From Rhabditophanes sp. KR3021 (taxonomy: Eukaryota > Nematoda > Chromadorea > Rhabditida > Alloionematidae), in NCBI GenBank assembly GCA_963281155.1, contig CAUJLY010000001.1, forward strand, positions 3,038,001 through 3,102,000: a stretch of DNA of 64,000 bases, read 5' to 3'. The notes beneath the pieces are model-generated. The model made no database searches. It was not told the origin of the DNA and saw nothing but the letters and a program-made list of their open reading frames with translations. The position numbers were made by a program, and so were the translations under genes. Below are positions 1-10,617 of this stretch, piece by piece; positions within the stretch are counted from its first letter, which is position 1, and every line of letters starts with the position of its first letter.

Positions 1-231
1 GTGTAACTAATTAAAAAGCAACATTTATTTAAACGAGAAACTAATGAATGCAACTCTTAATATCGACAGAACCATGAATTTATATAGCCAATCACTTGTC
101 ATAATTTAAAACATAATATTGATATTTAATTGTTCCGTAGCTTGTAACATTGAATTTCGAAGTTCTTTATAATGATATTGACGTATTATTTAGAGTATGA
201 TAAATAACAAGAATAAATTATTAAATACTTG

Positions 232-1256
232 CTATCTACTATTTTTTATAACAGTTTTTGAAAGCTTGTATCGATATATTTGGTATATTCTCTCAAAAGG
301 AGATATTAAAAAATATATACACACATAACAAAAAATCCAGGTTCCATTCCAAATCTCTTTTTCAGATTGTTTTGAAATAAAGAAAACGTAAAATAAACAT
401 ATAGATACTATAACAAAGAATCCAATTATGAAAATTGTAGGTAGTAGAAGGATCATGCGTATTTGAAAAATATTCTTTTTTAATTGGAGTTTTGTTACTT
501 GTCTTGCATTAACAGATAATCTTTTCATTTGCTTTTCTATTTCATGGTAATAAAATTTAATCATAACTGCGAAAGTTAATATTACTAATATTACAACAAA
601 AATAGCAATTATTATGACATGATTGTTTAAAGACAAAGTAAAATTAAGTAGTATAACATTTGTCAACTTATTTATTTCGATCGACTCATTGAAAACCTAA
701 AAAATACTTATATTTAAGTTACAATTGAACTTACTTTCTGAATAATTAAATCATTCTCAGCTTCTGGCAGCAAAAATGTATGGACCGAACAAATTCCACA
801 TATTGGTATTATCAGATAAATTGTGCCATACATCATTTTTTCATACTTATTCGTGTAAAAAACTGGCTCTTTTCGACAAAAGACATTATATTTTGATAAA
901 AAACTGAGAATTAATGTAAATGGCAGATAGTAAAAGTTTAATATTACTAAGAAAGCGATACTAAATATAATATTCTCATTGTTTATATATTTTATCAATC
1001 CGTTGATAGCAAAGCTAGGAAACGATCCAACAACTATTGGCTGTCCAATTATACTCATTCCAACAATAAAGAAGGCGTCGGTTAAACGTGTATATTTTGC
1101 TATCACAACAAATTCATTCATGAATTTAGGTGGTTTAAGGTGCATGTATAAAAATGCCCAAATATTTACAATAAACCCAATTACTCCTATTGTATTCATT
1201 ATACATGAATAAAACGTCACGTTAATTAATGGAGGGTTGTTGTAGACAATATCCAT
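232..1256 (-). CDS. SRH-like 7TM chemoreceptor
   Basis: Two-exon gene on the minus strand: exon 1 is 1256-735 and exon 2 is 696-232, joined by a 38-bp intron that starts GTAAGT and ends TTTTTTAG. The splice keeps the frame and gives 328 aa. Hydrophobic segments fit seven transmembrane helices; exon 1 carries helices 1-5 and exon 2 the rest. A Pro-Glu motif at the end of the fourth or fifth segment (HTFLLPEAEND) followed by IIQK resembles the IPxQ...A region of nematode serpentine receptor class H proteins, and the QLKKNIFQIR stretch before the next helix also fits that class. The probable role is chemosensation at the sensory-neuron membrane, known for the family and not shown here. The class assignment is moderate; that it is a nematode 7TM receptor is firm. 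Confidence 0.75.
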
Positions 1257-3306
1257 AATAAAAACTCTTTTTTGAAATAATGATTTGTAAAAAGTAGCTC
1301 TTCAAATTTTAATTGAGTAAATCTAAGTTTGGCTGCAAACATTATGTACTGGTCTAACAGAATCTATTTTTCTATAAATTTTAAATTTATATAGCTGGGG
1401 AATCACATATAATGTACATATTTAGTTAATGTTGTCCATATAAAAGAAATAATTAATTTGAGTAGCGGTATTTTTTATTGAAAATATAAATAATTTAGCA
1501 TAATGTTTAAGAATTTAGGTGCGACATGCTTTATAGTTTTTGAATCACACTAAGCAAAGTTTATCACAAAAATATTAATTCGTTTCCGTTCTCGGACCAC
1601 CATAATGTAGCCTATGAGGTCGATAGATGAATAGGATAGGGAAACGTGGGCAAAGGACAAACAAGATAATCAGATGACTGATTTATTATACTAATATAAG
1701 TACATATATGATAAATAAAACATATTAAATATACGTATTAAGATGTATACGTCATCACCTTTAACAGCTTCATTGAAACTGCCTTTGAAGATAAATTCAG
1801 AATCAAAAAATTGTCTATTTAAGAATTGGACTGACATCGGCTTGACCTCAAGGAGAAGCACTAACCACTATACTAAATAGGCATTTACAATTCTTTTAAT
1901 TCGTTCTTCATTATTTGGAAAACATATGTCATTAAATTTCTTCTGGTTACTTACGATAAAACAATACTAAATGGAGCAAATAAAAAATGTATTAGAGATG
2001 TACTCACTATAACTCATCAAAAAAGGTTGTAACATCACACAAGAATTTCATTTTGAAATGAAACGTTTTATTCAGTTCATCAAAGACACTGATTCCTTGG
2101 AAAGAAGCATTTAATCATAGTTTTAAAGGATTTATAAGTATAAAAGATAAAAACTTGATCGTGGGTCTCTTAAGATGTAGATCCAAATTTGAATGTTTCG
2201 AGATTAAACAATAATACTAAGAGATGAACATAAATGCAAACAAATTCAATAAGTCATACAAATTAACAAACACGTGATTAAAAGATGAAAAGAATGTCAT
2301 TGTTTTGATTTGGTTTTCAATCAGAGAGTAAACTGGCCTTATATCAACATGCATTTCGAGAAATGTCATGGTTATGCTGCAAAACAGTTAAAGATAAATT
2401 ATCCAAGAGTAAAATAAAGTGCAGTGAATACAAGAAACGAAAGCACAAGTTAGGATATAAGAACTTTGTTTACAGACAAAAGCAGTTAAGAGAAGTAAAC
2501 TCATCCCCACAGCAGAAGATGTTCTCTTCGGGTTCTTTCCTTACGAAGTGCAGTGAGTGATTAGGTGATAGTCGTGTTAGTGTATGCTACACAGAATGGT
2601 GTCTATTGTTGGTTAAATGAAGGTTATTTATAGGTGTTTTATCATCTTGTTTACCACAAATGTTCTTGGTAGAACCATTCACTTCACAAGGAAACCAATT
2701 ACCAGTTCTAGCGTTATGATTATACTTTTTAAAACTAATAAAATAATTGTTTCGTCGGCTTAACCTCCTTATATTATGTTTCTTGAACGACTGACTCTAT
2801 TGAATATAATGCCCAAAATAATTTGGTTAGTGGCCGGGAGATGGATAAGTTAAATATATAAAGTTCGGCTTTCTAAGGATTCGACCATATTTTTACTAAA
2901 TAATTTCATGTTAATGATCTTACTTATTTTGTAGACACATTAATGGACTATCAAATGTACTCGATTAGATAAATACATACTTACATATATTAGAACATTT
3001 TACAGACAAGAGTTTATAATTTCAACAATAAAATATACACACTTAAGATTTTCTAATAATGTAAATATAACTAGACATCATATCTTGTCATCATGTCCTT
3101 TATCACTACCCAAAAACAAAAGTTCAACGGCTTTAGGATGTTTGCGTCTTTCCATTCTTAGCAAGCCGTTATCAGTTTGTTTATATGAACATATAAAGAT
3201 CACCTGAAATACTACAAACGTCTGGATTAAGCGGATTAGACTTTCCATAATGGTTCAGTATATAAGATTTTCTGTTTCCAAAATTACCTCATCATCTTAA
3301 TTAATA
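1257..3306. other. Intergenic, no supported gene
   Basis: About 2 kb of AT-rich sequence between the SRH-like receptor and the protease gene. It holds a tRNA-like relic at 1815-1880 and one 65-codon open frame at 2363-2560 (Lys/Cys-rich) that has no recognisable domain, no clear splice sites and no supporting context. A short complementary pair (CGTTTCC near 1581 and GGGAAACG near 1640) could form a hairpin, but nothing identifies it. Confidence 0.5.
1815..1880 (-). pseudogene. tRNA-like relic
   Basis: Read on the minus strand, CTATTTA at the 5' end pairs perfectly with TAAATAG at the 3' end, like a 7-bp acceptor stem, and the next bases (GTATAGTGGTTAGTGC) match the A-box/D-arm of nuclear Asp/Glu-type tRNAs closely. 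The B-box (GGTTCGANTCC) is not recognisable and the anticodon arm does not fold with a 5-bp stem and a 7-nt loop. The most likely reading is a decayed tRNA or a tRNA-derived repeat, not a working tRNA gene. Confidence 0.4.
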
Positions 3307-4564
3307 ATGCAATTCTTAGTATTTTGTTCTATTCTTTCAATGGCAACTGCCAGGTTTAGTTACTTTGTTGGAGATTCATTCGTCCATGATGATAAACATC
3401 GAGTGTAAGCTAAGCAATAAATTAAATTATCTAATTTGTTTAGTAAATCACACCTGCGACCTGTTCATCTTCATAGTGAGGATGAAGTAAATGCTCACAA
3501 GGAGTGGAATGATTTTAAGAAACTTCACCAAAAAGTATATCTTCATCCAAGACACGAACACATCCATAAACTGGAGTACTTTAACAATCTTCACATGATC
3601 AACAAGCACAACGAAGACTTCAAAAATAACCTCACGACTTTTGACATGGAGGTAAATGCCTTCTCTGACATCACTGAAATGGAGTTCGACAAATTAAGCG
3701 GTTCCGCTCAGTTTAATTCAACGCACCATGATCTGTATTATAAGGATAATGAGGACGAAGATGTTGACAATTTGGCAATGGCTCCATTTAGTGTTAAAGC
3801 TGCCCCGGCTAAGTACAATGCTTGTGACAAAGGATTATGTGGGCCCATTAGATATCAAGGAGCGTGTGGATGCTGTACTGTTGTTTCGTAAGTTGGTAAA
3901 TTAAAATTATTATTACAATAGTTTAGAGCTCTTGCCGTTCTTGAAGGTCAAGTCAAGAAAAAGTCTGGAAAACTATATAAATTTTCTATTCAAAATGTGC
4001 TTGATTGCCAAGGTGGTGATGGCTGCAAGGGAGGATGGATGCCAACAACGTAAGTCGCTTTTCAAATAAACTAAATAAAATAATTATCTTTCAGTTATGA
4101 CTACGTCAAGAAAACTGGCGGAGTCGATCTAGACTCAGATTACCCATACGTTTTGAAGGACACAGGCAAATGTAAGCTAAACCAAAAGAAAAAGATCAAG
4201 TTCGGAGTTAAGAGTGTTGTCAACCTAAAAAGCAAAGATCCAAATGGACTTGCAGCTAAAGTAGTCTCGGTGGGACCTATTGCAACTGGGATGTATGCTT
4301 CATCCAAGAAGTTGTTAAATTACAAATCCGGAATTTATTCTGATACTGCTTGTAATGGTAAAAATATCAATCATGGAGTTGTTGTTGTTGGGTACGGGCC
4401 TGGATATTGGACGATTCGCAACTCATGGTTTGTTATACGCAATTGTTTAATTATTAATTAATCGTTACAGGGGGAATACTTGGGGAATGAAAGGTTACTT
4501 TAACATTGTTAAGGGAAAGAATATGTGCCAAATTGAAAAATCACCCAATTATGCAACTGTTTGA
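3307..4564 (+). CDS. Cathepsin L-like cysteine protease (C1A)
   Basis: Five exons (3307-3404, 3444-3887, 3927-4049, 4095-4427, 4471-4564) join in frame to 363 aa. The N-terminus is a hydrophobic signal peptide. The propeptide shows an I29-type inhibitor domain (EWNDFKKLHQK... and VNAFSD). The mature domain has the oxyanion Gln171, catalytic Cys177, His315 (INHG) and Asn331 (RNSWG); the spacing of Cys and Gln and of His and Asn matches papain exactly. The family hydrolyses peptide bonds in lysosomes or after secretion. Odd point: the residue after the catalytic Cys is Thr, not the near-invariant Trp, so the motif reads CGCCT instead of CGSCW. The acceptor chosen for exon 3 (GTTTAG at 3921-3926) is the one that restores the papain-length block ending ALAVLEGQ. 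Expressed activity is unproven. Confidence 0.88.
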
Positions 4565-4734
4565 TACTCCTACTATCAGCCATTAATTATTAATAAAATC
4601 TTTTTAACGAAAATTTAATGCTTTCTGTACATCCTATTTTACAATATATTCCAGAAAAAATGTGCATACCAGTTAAAACATGTAGAAATAAAGTTCAAGC
4701 CATGATGATAATTGAAATAATACGTAATTATATT

Positions 4735-5064
4735 TCAGTTTGATAAGAATATCAATTTCAACTTTTTATTTCCCCCTATATAATTCTTAAATTCCGTAAA
4801 TCCGTCATGTAATAATTTTTTGTAAGTTTTAAAATGGCTTTCCAGGCCGCTAGACCAGACGTATAAAAAATGTCTGCTCAGTTTTCCTACTTTGCAAGTT
4901 GCTCCATTATCATCAGAAGTAAAATAAGGGTCGTATTTTGATTTCTTTCTTTTCGCAGGATTAAGGCCAACGGCTCAAAAATGTGAAAGAGTACTACCCG
5001 CGTCTGAAATTTGAGATCCATCATGGGTTGCACCGTTGTTGTTCCTTTTGCGTGACTGAGTCAT
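4735..5064 (-). pseudogene. Degenerate BED-finger-like reading frame
   Basis: On the minus strand an ATG at 5064 opens 29 codons, meets a TGA, and continues in the same frame for 79 codons to a stop at 4735. The second part looks like an eroded BED-type zinc finger: KYDPYFTSDDNGATCKV, then GLESHFKTY. The second Cys of the expected CxxC is Gly and the last His is absent. BED fingers are common in hAT-type transposases and in domesticated transcription factors. A 24-nt GT...AG segment around the TGA (GTAGTACT to TTTTGAG) would remove the stop and keep frame, but that is shorter than the other introns here. It is either a relic or a small unusual gene. Confidence 0.4.
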
Positions 5065-7004
5065 GAGTATATCTACTTAAACAACCCACGTTTTAAAGAA
5101 ATGCAAAACAATATGTTGAATAAACGTACTTTTCCAATCATACAGACATATGGTAAAAAATTGAAATTGCTAAAAGATATCAACAATATCCATTAGGTTT
5201 TTTCCCATCCAGGAACAGGTATAGTATATACATTTACTTGTATAGGAAAAAGACAGAGATATAGTATTGGATGTTTTTAGTTACTTTCATACTACCTGCT
5301 GTTGACGAAGGTTCCCCTTGCCACACATTCCAATGCTATTTTTATAAATTTATAAATGTTTTGGTTAATATATTATTAAAATAGATCCAAAAAGTGACTA
5401 CTACCTACTTATCACAAAACGACGACACCTTTTTCACTAATACACGGTGGTGAAATGTATGCATTGTAGCAGGTCCACGTCAAATCTTCCGTTGTAATGG
5501 TCTAACCATTTTAAAAATAGCTGAATTAGATAAAAATAAGGTTTAAACTGTAGTTTGTTAGCATATCGTGTCCACGAGCCCTAGAAACACCCTATAACAC
5601 CAGATTTTTTAATAAATGTTTTATTCTAAATTGTTTAACTCGTGCTTTTAGATAATGTTTTTATAGAAAACTGAAGCTTTTGTTCAAAGTAATGATTATT
5701 TTGGACTTAAAAGATAGGCTTTTATTTGAATTAAAGAAAACACTTTATTTAGACAAAAATTATAACAAAAAAACAAGATATATACAATTTATTACAAAAT
5801 TAGAAAAAAAGTCAAAACATGTCCTTTCTTTCGACTTTTCCTGCTTGATAGGTTTGGGCCTGGGTTGATTTCTTTGTTTCATTAGATTCAGTTTTCCTGG
5901 GCTTTCTAATGACTATTTTTGTGAACGTCTATTGCGAGTAGATTTTGAGATATTGACTACAATGCCGAAAAAATGACAAATTTTACCACCGTATTACAAA
6001 ATAATCTTGCAAAAAAAGAAATGACTATTTACACATCTCAAATAAACATTAACACGTTTAAAATAAATAAAACAATATTGTTGATATTAAGCACATTTAT
6101 TAGTAAAGATGAACCATCTTTCCACCAAAACATTCCTGACTGTTAAACCATCAAATGACCAAGATACCCCCTTTCCAAGCAAAATAGTGATAGGAGACTG
6201 GGTGGTCAGTGATCATACTTCCACATTTGTTAACACATTTTATTGAGACCTTCACCTCACCATTGTCCCCAAGTCATAATCCCCTTATCATATCCTCAAC
6301 TGCGCACCACTAATTTATTTTCCCTTGTTTACCCATTATCTGTTATTGTAAATGTATGTCCTATTTATAGAATATCACCCTTGTTGCTGGAACTACCGAA
6401 AGCAACTTCCCGGACGTCTTAAGCAATTGAAGAGTCCTTATTTCGTAAGTATCTACCCCATTTATTAATCCCTTTAAACAGCCATCCTTGTCAAAGGTGG
6501 CCACGAAATTTTATAGTGTTATTCTTAATAGAGTGAATTTATGAAGCGCTTGTGTTATTTTATACAATCCTGTCAGCAACTCCCTCGATTCCCTGACTAA
6601 AGTTAGAAATTTTTACTTATTAATCTCACTTAACAGCTCTTTTTACTTCATTTCTTATCATCCATAAACACAAAAACAAAATTGTCACCGATTTGTTTCA
6701 ATCAACGTAGACAACAAACGAGAAATCACAAATAGGTCTTCATTTTACACAAAAAAACAAGTTATTTCTATTAAAAAGCTATCATCTTTCCACATAATCA
6801 GTATCATTTTGTTCATAGTTGTGTCTTTTGCACATTTAATCTTCCTCTTTCAACCCATCGAGATGATCTATAGTCAGAGAACAAGTTTTTGTTCAAATAT
6901 TGTCAGGGTAACGTCACTATAAAAATACAAATTTTGGCTATATAAATGAGTTGATTTTTATATTACAATCACTTTACATATATTTAGTATTTAATTTACC
7001 AATC
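5065..7004. other. Intergenic, no supported gene
   Basis: About 1.9 kb upstream of the GST gene. One 62-codon open frame (5680-5868) is low-complexity Lys/Leu and has no homology that I recognise. Both strands were scanned around the more GC-rich patch at 6110-6300 and no frame stays open. The 3' end holds the GST promoter. Confidence 0.5.
6939..6946 (+). promoter_or_regulatory. TATA-like box of the GST gene
   Basis: The bases TATATAAA lie about 60 bp upstream of the GST start codon, a plausible core promoter position with a short 5' leader. The call rests on sequence and spacing only. Confidence 0.35.
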
Positions 7005-7731
7005 ATGCCATCAACTACCAACTACAAGTTTAGCTATTTCGATGTATATGGAAGAGGTTAGTAATAAATGGTTTTATTAATAGGAACTTATTGTTTCTAG
7101 GAGAAGTTTGTCGTATTCTTTTTAACTTGGCTGGTGTTAAGTTTGAAGATAAACGTTATACTTTTGCTGAGTGGCCAGAACATAAAGATGCCGCTCCATT
7201 ATTCAAGCAACTTCCACTTTTGGAGTTTGAAGAAGATGGCAAAAAACATGTTTTAGCTCAATCTAAAGGTATTGAAATATTTTTGGCTCGTCGTTTTGGA
7301 TTTATGGGAAAAGATGACATTGAAGATGCTGAAATTGCTCAATATACTTTGGGTAACTTTTAATTAACAATTTATATTAGTACCATTTCTTTTTAGGTAT
7401 TGATGATCTTCGTCCCCACTGCGCATCAGCTATACTTGAAAAAGACGAAGAAAAGAAAAAACAACTGTTAGCAGAACTTATCCCAGTACATATGGTTCCT
7501 TTTCTCAACAGATACAACAGCTTTATTGCCAAAAATGGTCATGGACACTTAGTTGGAAACAAGACTACATTGGCCGATCTTGCGCTATTCCACATCGTCT
7601 GGGTTGTCACCAACAAATATGGACTTGCCATTCCAAAGGAAGCTACTGATCTTGCTAAACTTTTCGAAAAAGTTGGAAGTGATGCTACATTACAAGCTTA
7701 CATTGCCACTCGTAAAGATACTCCTTTTTAA
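7005..7731 (+). CDS. Glutathione S-transferase, sigma-like
   Basis: Three exons (7005-7056, 7101-7352, 7397-7731) give 212 aa, the usual length for a cytosolic GST. The thioredoxin-like N-domain begins NYKFSYFDVYGRGE, which places the likely catalytic Tyr at residue 11, and contains QLPLLEFEEDGKKHVLAQS, the cis-Pro and glutathione-binding QS region. The C-terminal helical domain includes LVGNKTTLADLALFHIVW, with the conserved N-capping box Asp. The family conjugates glutathione to electrophiles or acts as a prostaglandin isomerase; nematodes have many such enzymes. It lies 107 bp upstream of a cytochrome P450 remnant on the same strand, so phase I and phase II detoxification genes are adjacent, though the P450 is incomplete. 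Confidence 0.93.
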
Positions 7732-7838
7732 ATTGTTATAAATGAATTAGCTTTTCTCTTTAATACAATAAACACTAAATATACAAATTTTGTTTAAAAT
7801 AATTGTATAAATTAAAAGCTTTAAATAATAAAGTGCAG

Positions 7839-9291
7839 TAGATGTTGGAGTTATCATGTCTTCGGTTTGTTTGAAAAGTTAGAATAAATTTATTTTCAAA
7901 ATTTAGGGAGATATGTGGCAAGCTCAACGTCGTTTGACTCTTAAAATTATGAGAGACTTTGGCATGGGGCGACCAATGATGGAAGATAAAATTTTGTTGG
8001 CAATTAATGACTTAACACAACATATGGATTCACTTGCAGATAAAGATCACGTAGATTTTCCAAGTATAATTCACTTAACAATTGGCAATATAATTAATTC
8101 TATCACTTTTGGGTTCATGTATCCATTTAACGATGCTAAAGAGTTTTATAATTTTACACATATAGTAGATGAAACTATGAATAGCTCATGTCGCTGGGAG
8201 TTTAAAGTGTTGTCAATGTTTCCTAAACTAGCTAATTATTCTATTGTAAAAAATGGCATATTTAGATCATTCTTCAGTCAAAATAAAGAATTGAGAAGAA
8301 TAAATAGTGAAAGAGTTGCAAAAGCCAAAGCTTGTTTTAAACCAAATGAAGAATCCCAAAATTTTGTCCATGCTGCATTAAGAGAAATTAATTCAGTAGA
8401 TTCAAACTATAACTTCTTGGACGACACCCATATTACCGGAATGACGTTTGATATGTACTTGGCTGGGCAAGAAACTAGTAAGCTTTTTATAGTAAATATT
8501 AATTATTAAGTTTAGGTACCACAACAACCAAATGGTTTATTCTTATGTTAATGAAGTATCCAGAAGTTCAACAAAAAGTATTTGAAGAAATATTTAACGC
8601 CGTTGGTTTAGAAAATGAAATCAAACTTTCCCATAAAAATCAACTTCCATATACAATGGCATTTATTAATGAAGCACAACGCTACTGCAACATAGTCCCA
8701 CTCGTACCAGTAAGTCATTTTTAGAGTTTTGCTGAAAAATCGTTTTTTAAATTTAGCCAATCAAATTTAATATTTTAATTTCAGGGTCATTTATGTACAA
8801 AAGATACTACAATTCAGGGTCACTTTATTCCTAAAGGCACTGTTGTTCAACCATTCTTTTATGGAAGCAATTACGATGAAACTGTTTTTGAAGAGCCATA
8901 TGAATTTAAACCTGAAAGATTTCTTTTAGAAGATGGAAAAACTCTTAATAAACAATTGTATGATCAGATGTACAGTTTTGGCAGAGGTGCAAGAGTTTGT
9001 GCTGGACAAAGTTTAGCTATGATGGAACTTCAGGTAAGGATAATAAATAAATGAGTATATGTTTTGATTTGATTATTTTGATCTTGCTAATAATCTCTAT
9101 CACACTATTTCAGTTGATTCTGCCGGCGTTAATACAACGATATGAATTTTCTCATCCTCATGGGGAAATTGACTTATCTTCCCAATTTGGTGGAATTCTA
9201 GGTAAGTTAATAATTATTGCGTTAATTTAAAGTTCTCACTTTTATTTTAGCTCCAAAAAATTTTACTTGCAAGATTGTTAGAAGAACTTGA
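7839..9291 (+). pseudogene. 5'-truncated cytochrome P450
   Basis: Exons at 7839-7864, 7907-8477, 8516-8709, 8785-9033, 9114-9201 and 9251-9291 splice in frame. Visible landmarks are GDMWQAQRRLTLKIMRDFG (helix C, CYP2/CYP33-like), AGQETSTTT (I-helix oxygen-activation motif), FKPERF (the PERF motif) and FGRGARVCAG (haem-binding loop with its Cys). Everything from the I-helix on is intact, with no stop or frameshift. What is missing is the first 110 or so residues: membrane anchor, proline hinge and helices A-B. Only 107 bp separate the first usable acceptor (CAG at 7836-7838) from the GST stop codon, and that gap encodes none of it. The gene is therefore probably a truncated copy, unless a distant upstream exon exists. 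Confidence 0.8.
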
Positions 9292-10246
9292 TTGATTATT
9301 TAAAATTAATATAGACATTAAGCACGTGTATTTTCATTTAAAATTTATTCGCATATAATAAATGTTATAACTATCCACATAAATATTATTTGTTTACGCA
9401 AGTGTTTCCTAAATTTAACCAAAGACATTGCCTTTTTTCAGCCTTGTAATCAGGTCAGGTATTTTTCAGGTTCGATGAGGAATTATTTTTTGAGTACCAG
9501 GTGTGAATTTGTAAACCTGATTTATTTTAGCAAGATTTTTTGTGTTTGTTTAATCGAAATTATGCTAAAATGTACATTTTTATGTATTTATCAAAAGAAT
9601 TACGTTACTTCAATCAGCCCTGATAAAGCTCATACAATCACTTTAAACAGAAGCCGTTGAAAAACGCTTTTAAACATTTCAAAAAATATTAAATCTTTTT
9701 ATTATGACCAGATTCGGAATACATCTTTTCAAGACTTCTTTTTTTATCATTGCCTTGCAGGTGGCTTATTCAAAAAAATAATCAAGAAATGATTAAAAAG
9801 TGATCAAAAGTAAAATGATCAAGAAAATGATCAAAAGTAAAGTGATCAAGAAAATGATTAAATTTTGATCTGATCATTTGCAACACTGTCCATACATATA
9901 AAACATATAAATACATGTTTAGCATTATTTTGTGATACTTTACAAAAAAGATAAAACTAAAAGGAGTATACATAATCATTGTTGATAGAGTCAATGAATA
10001 TGATCTTAATATTTTTTGACTTCTCTGCAATTTAGTTATTGCTATCTCGAACCTCTCCTATCAATCAGCTTCCTCCAATCTTTTCTTTTAATCAACTTTC
10101 GTAAATATTTACTTGTAATCAACTTCCTCCAATTAATTATTTGAATATTTCCAAGCATCAAATACCAATAACGTTTAAATCATTAAAATTGTGTCTATAC
10201 ATTTTTAATCTACAACACAAGAAACTACTTTCGATGCTCAAGCATA
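9292..10246. other. Intergenic with a short tandem repeat
   Basis: No gene is supported. Two open frames here (9475-9660 and 9782-10030 minus) look spurious; the second simply translates a tandem repeat into HFLDHFTFD-like repeats. Confidence 0.5.
9785..9868. repeat. Short imperfect tandem repeat
   Basis: A unit of about 27 bp, built from TGATCAAAAGTAAA and ATGATCAAGAAA blocks, occurs two to three times in a row. TGATCA is itself palindromic. No gene uses it. Confidence 0.7.
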
Positions 10247-10250
10247 AGTA

Positions 10251-10257
10251 TATAAAA
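10251..10257 (+). promoter_or_regulatory. TATA-like element of SL RNA gene A
   Basis: TATAAAA lies 30 bp upstream of the first base of the spliced leader. The same element sits at exactly -30 in the other two SL RNA genes, preceded by a partly conserved block (AT..TCA..AT..G) that could be the proximal sequence element. Confidence 0.5.
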
Positions 10258-10280
10258 TGACAAATAAATGTAACTGAGAC

Positions 10281-10372
10281 GGTTTACAAAACCCAGTTTG
10301 AGGTTAGTATGCGTTCAGTATTCTATAAGAATTCTGTAAGCAAATTTTGGAAGGAGATTTGAAAAGATCTCT
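10281..10372 (+). ncRNA. Spliced-leader RNA gene A (SL1-like)
   Basis: A 22-nt leader starting GGTTTACAAAACCC and ending AGTTTGAG is followed directly by the donor GTTAGT, like the nematode SL1 precursor (GGTTTAATTACCC, then AAGTTTGAG, then GTAACA). About 40 nt downstream is a perfect Sm-binding site, AATTTTGG at 10343-10350, and the RNA ends in a hairpin with stem GAGAT/ATCTC (10354-10371). SL RNA donates its leader by trans-splicing to the 5' ends of mRNAs. The gene differs from copies B and C in the leader (a C in the A-run) and in the inter-stem region. Its TATA-like box is at -30. The 3' end is estimated from the hairpin. Confidence 0.85.
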
Positions 10373-10494
10373 AATGAAATATTGAAAATAACAAATAACT
10401 GTTACATTAACAAAGGAATGACTCGTTTAAATGTGTGTATGCATTATTCAACTACCCAGCGTAAAGGCCTACTTCCAATTGTCAGATATGTGTG

Positions 10495-10501
10495 TATAAA
10501 A
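10495..10501 (+). promoter_or_regulatory. TATA-like element of SL RNA gene B
   Basis: TATAAAA at -30 relative to the leader of gene B, preceded by a block alignable with the one upstream of genes A and C. Confidence 0.5.
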
Positions 10502-10524
10502 GGCTGGTAAAAACCGACTAAGAC

Positions 10525-10617
10525 GGTTTAAAAAACCCAGTTTGAGGTTAGTATGCGTTCAGGATTCTATATGAATTCTGTTACCAAATTTTGGAATGAG
10601 ATTTGAAAAGATCTCTA
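10525..10617 (+). ncRNA. Spliced-leader RNA gene B (SL1-like)
   Basis: The 22-nt leader starts GGTTTAAAAAACCC and ends AGTTTGAG at 10546, followed by donor GTTAGT. The Sm site AATTTTGG is at 10587-10594 and the 3' stem GAGAT/ATCTC spans 10598-10615. Its layout is identical to gene A, 244 bp upstream. Donor, Sm site and terminal hairpin are all intact, so it is expected to be functional. It forms the left edge of the 1.1-kb duplication. Confidence 0.87.

Noticed and set aside
979..1212. Plus-strand open frame opposite the SRH-like gene
   Set aside because: It lies entirely antisense to exon 1 of a convincing receptor gene; shadow frame.
2363..2560. 65-codon open frame
   Set aside because: Lys/Cys-rich low-information sequence with no domain, splice context or neighbouring exon.
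5680..5868. 62-codon open frame
   Set aside because: Low-complexity Lys/Leu composition in AT-rich spacer; no support.
9782..10030. Minus-strand frame with HFxFDHFLDHF repeats
   Set aside because: The repeats are only the translation of a short DNA tandem repeat.
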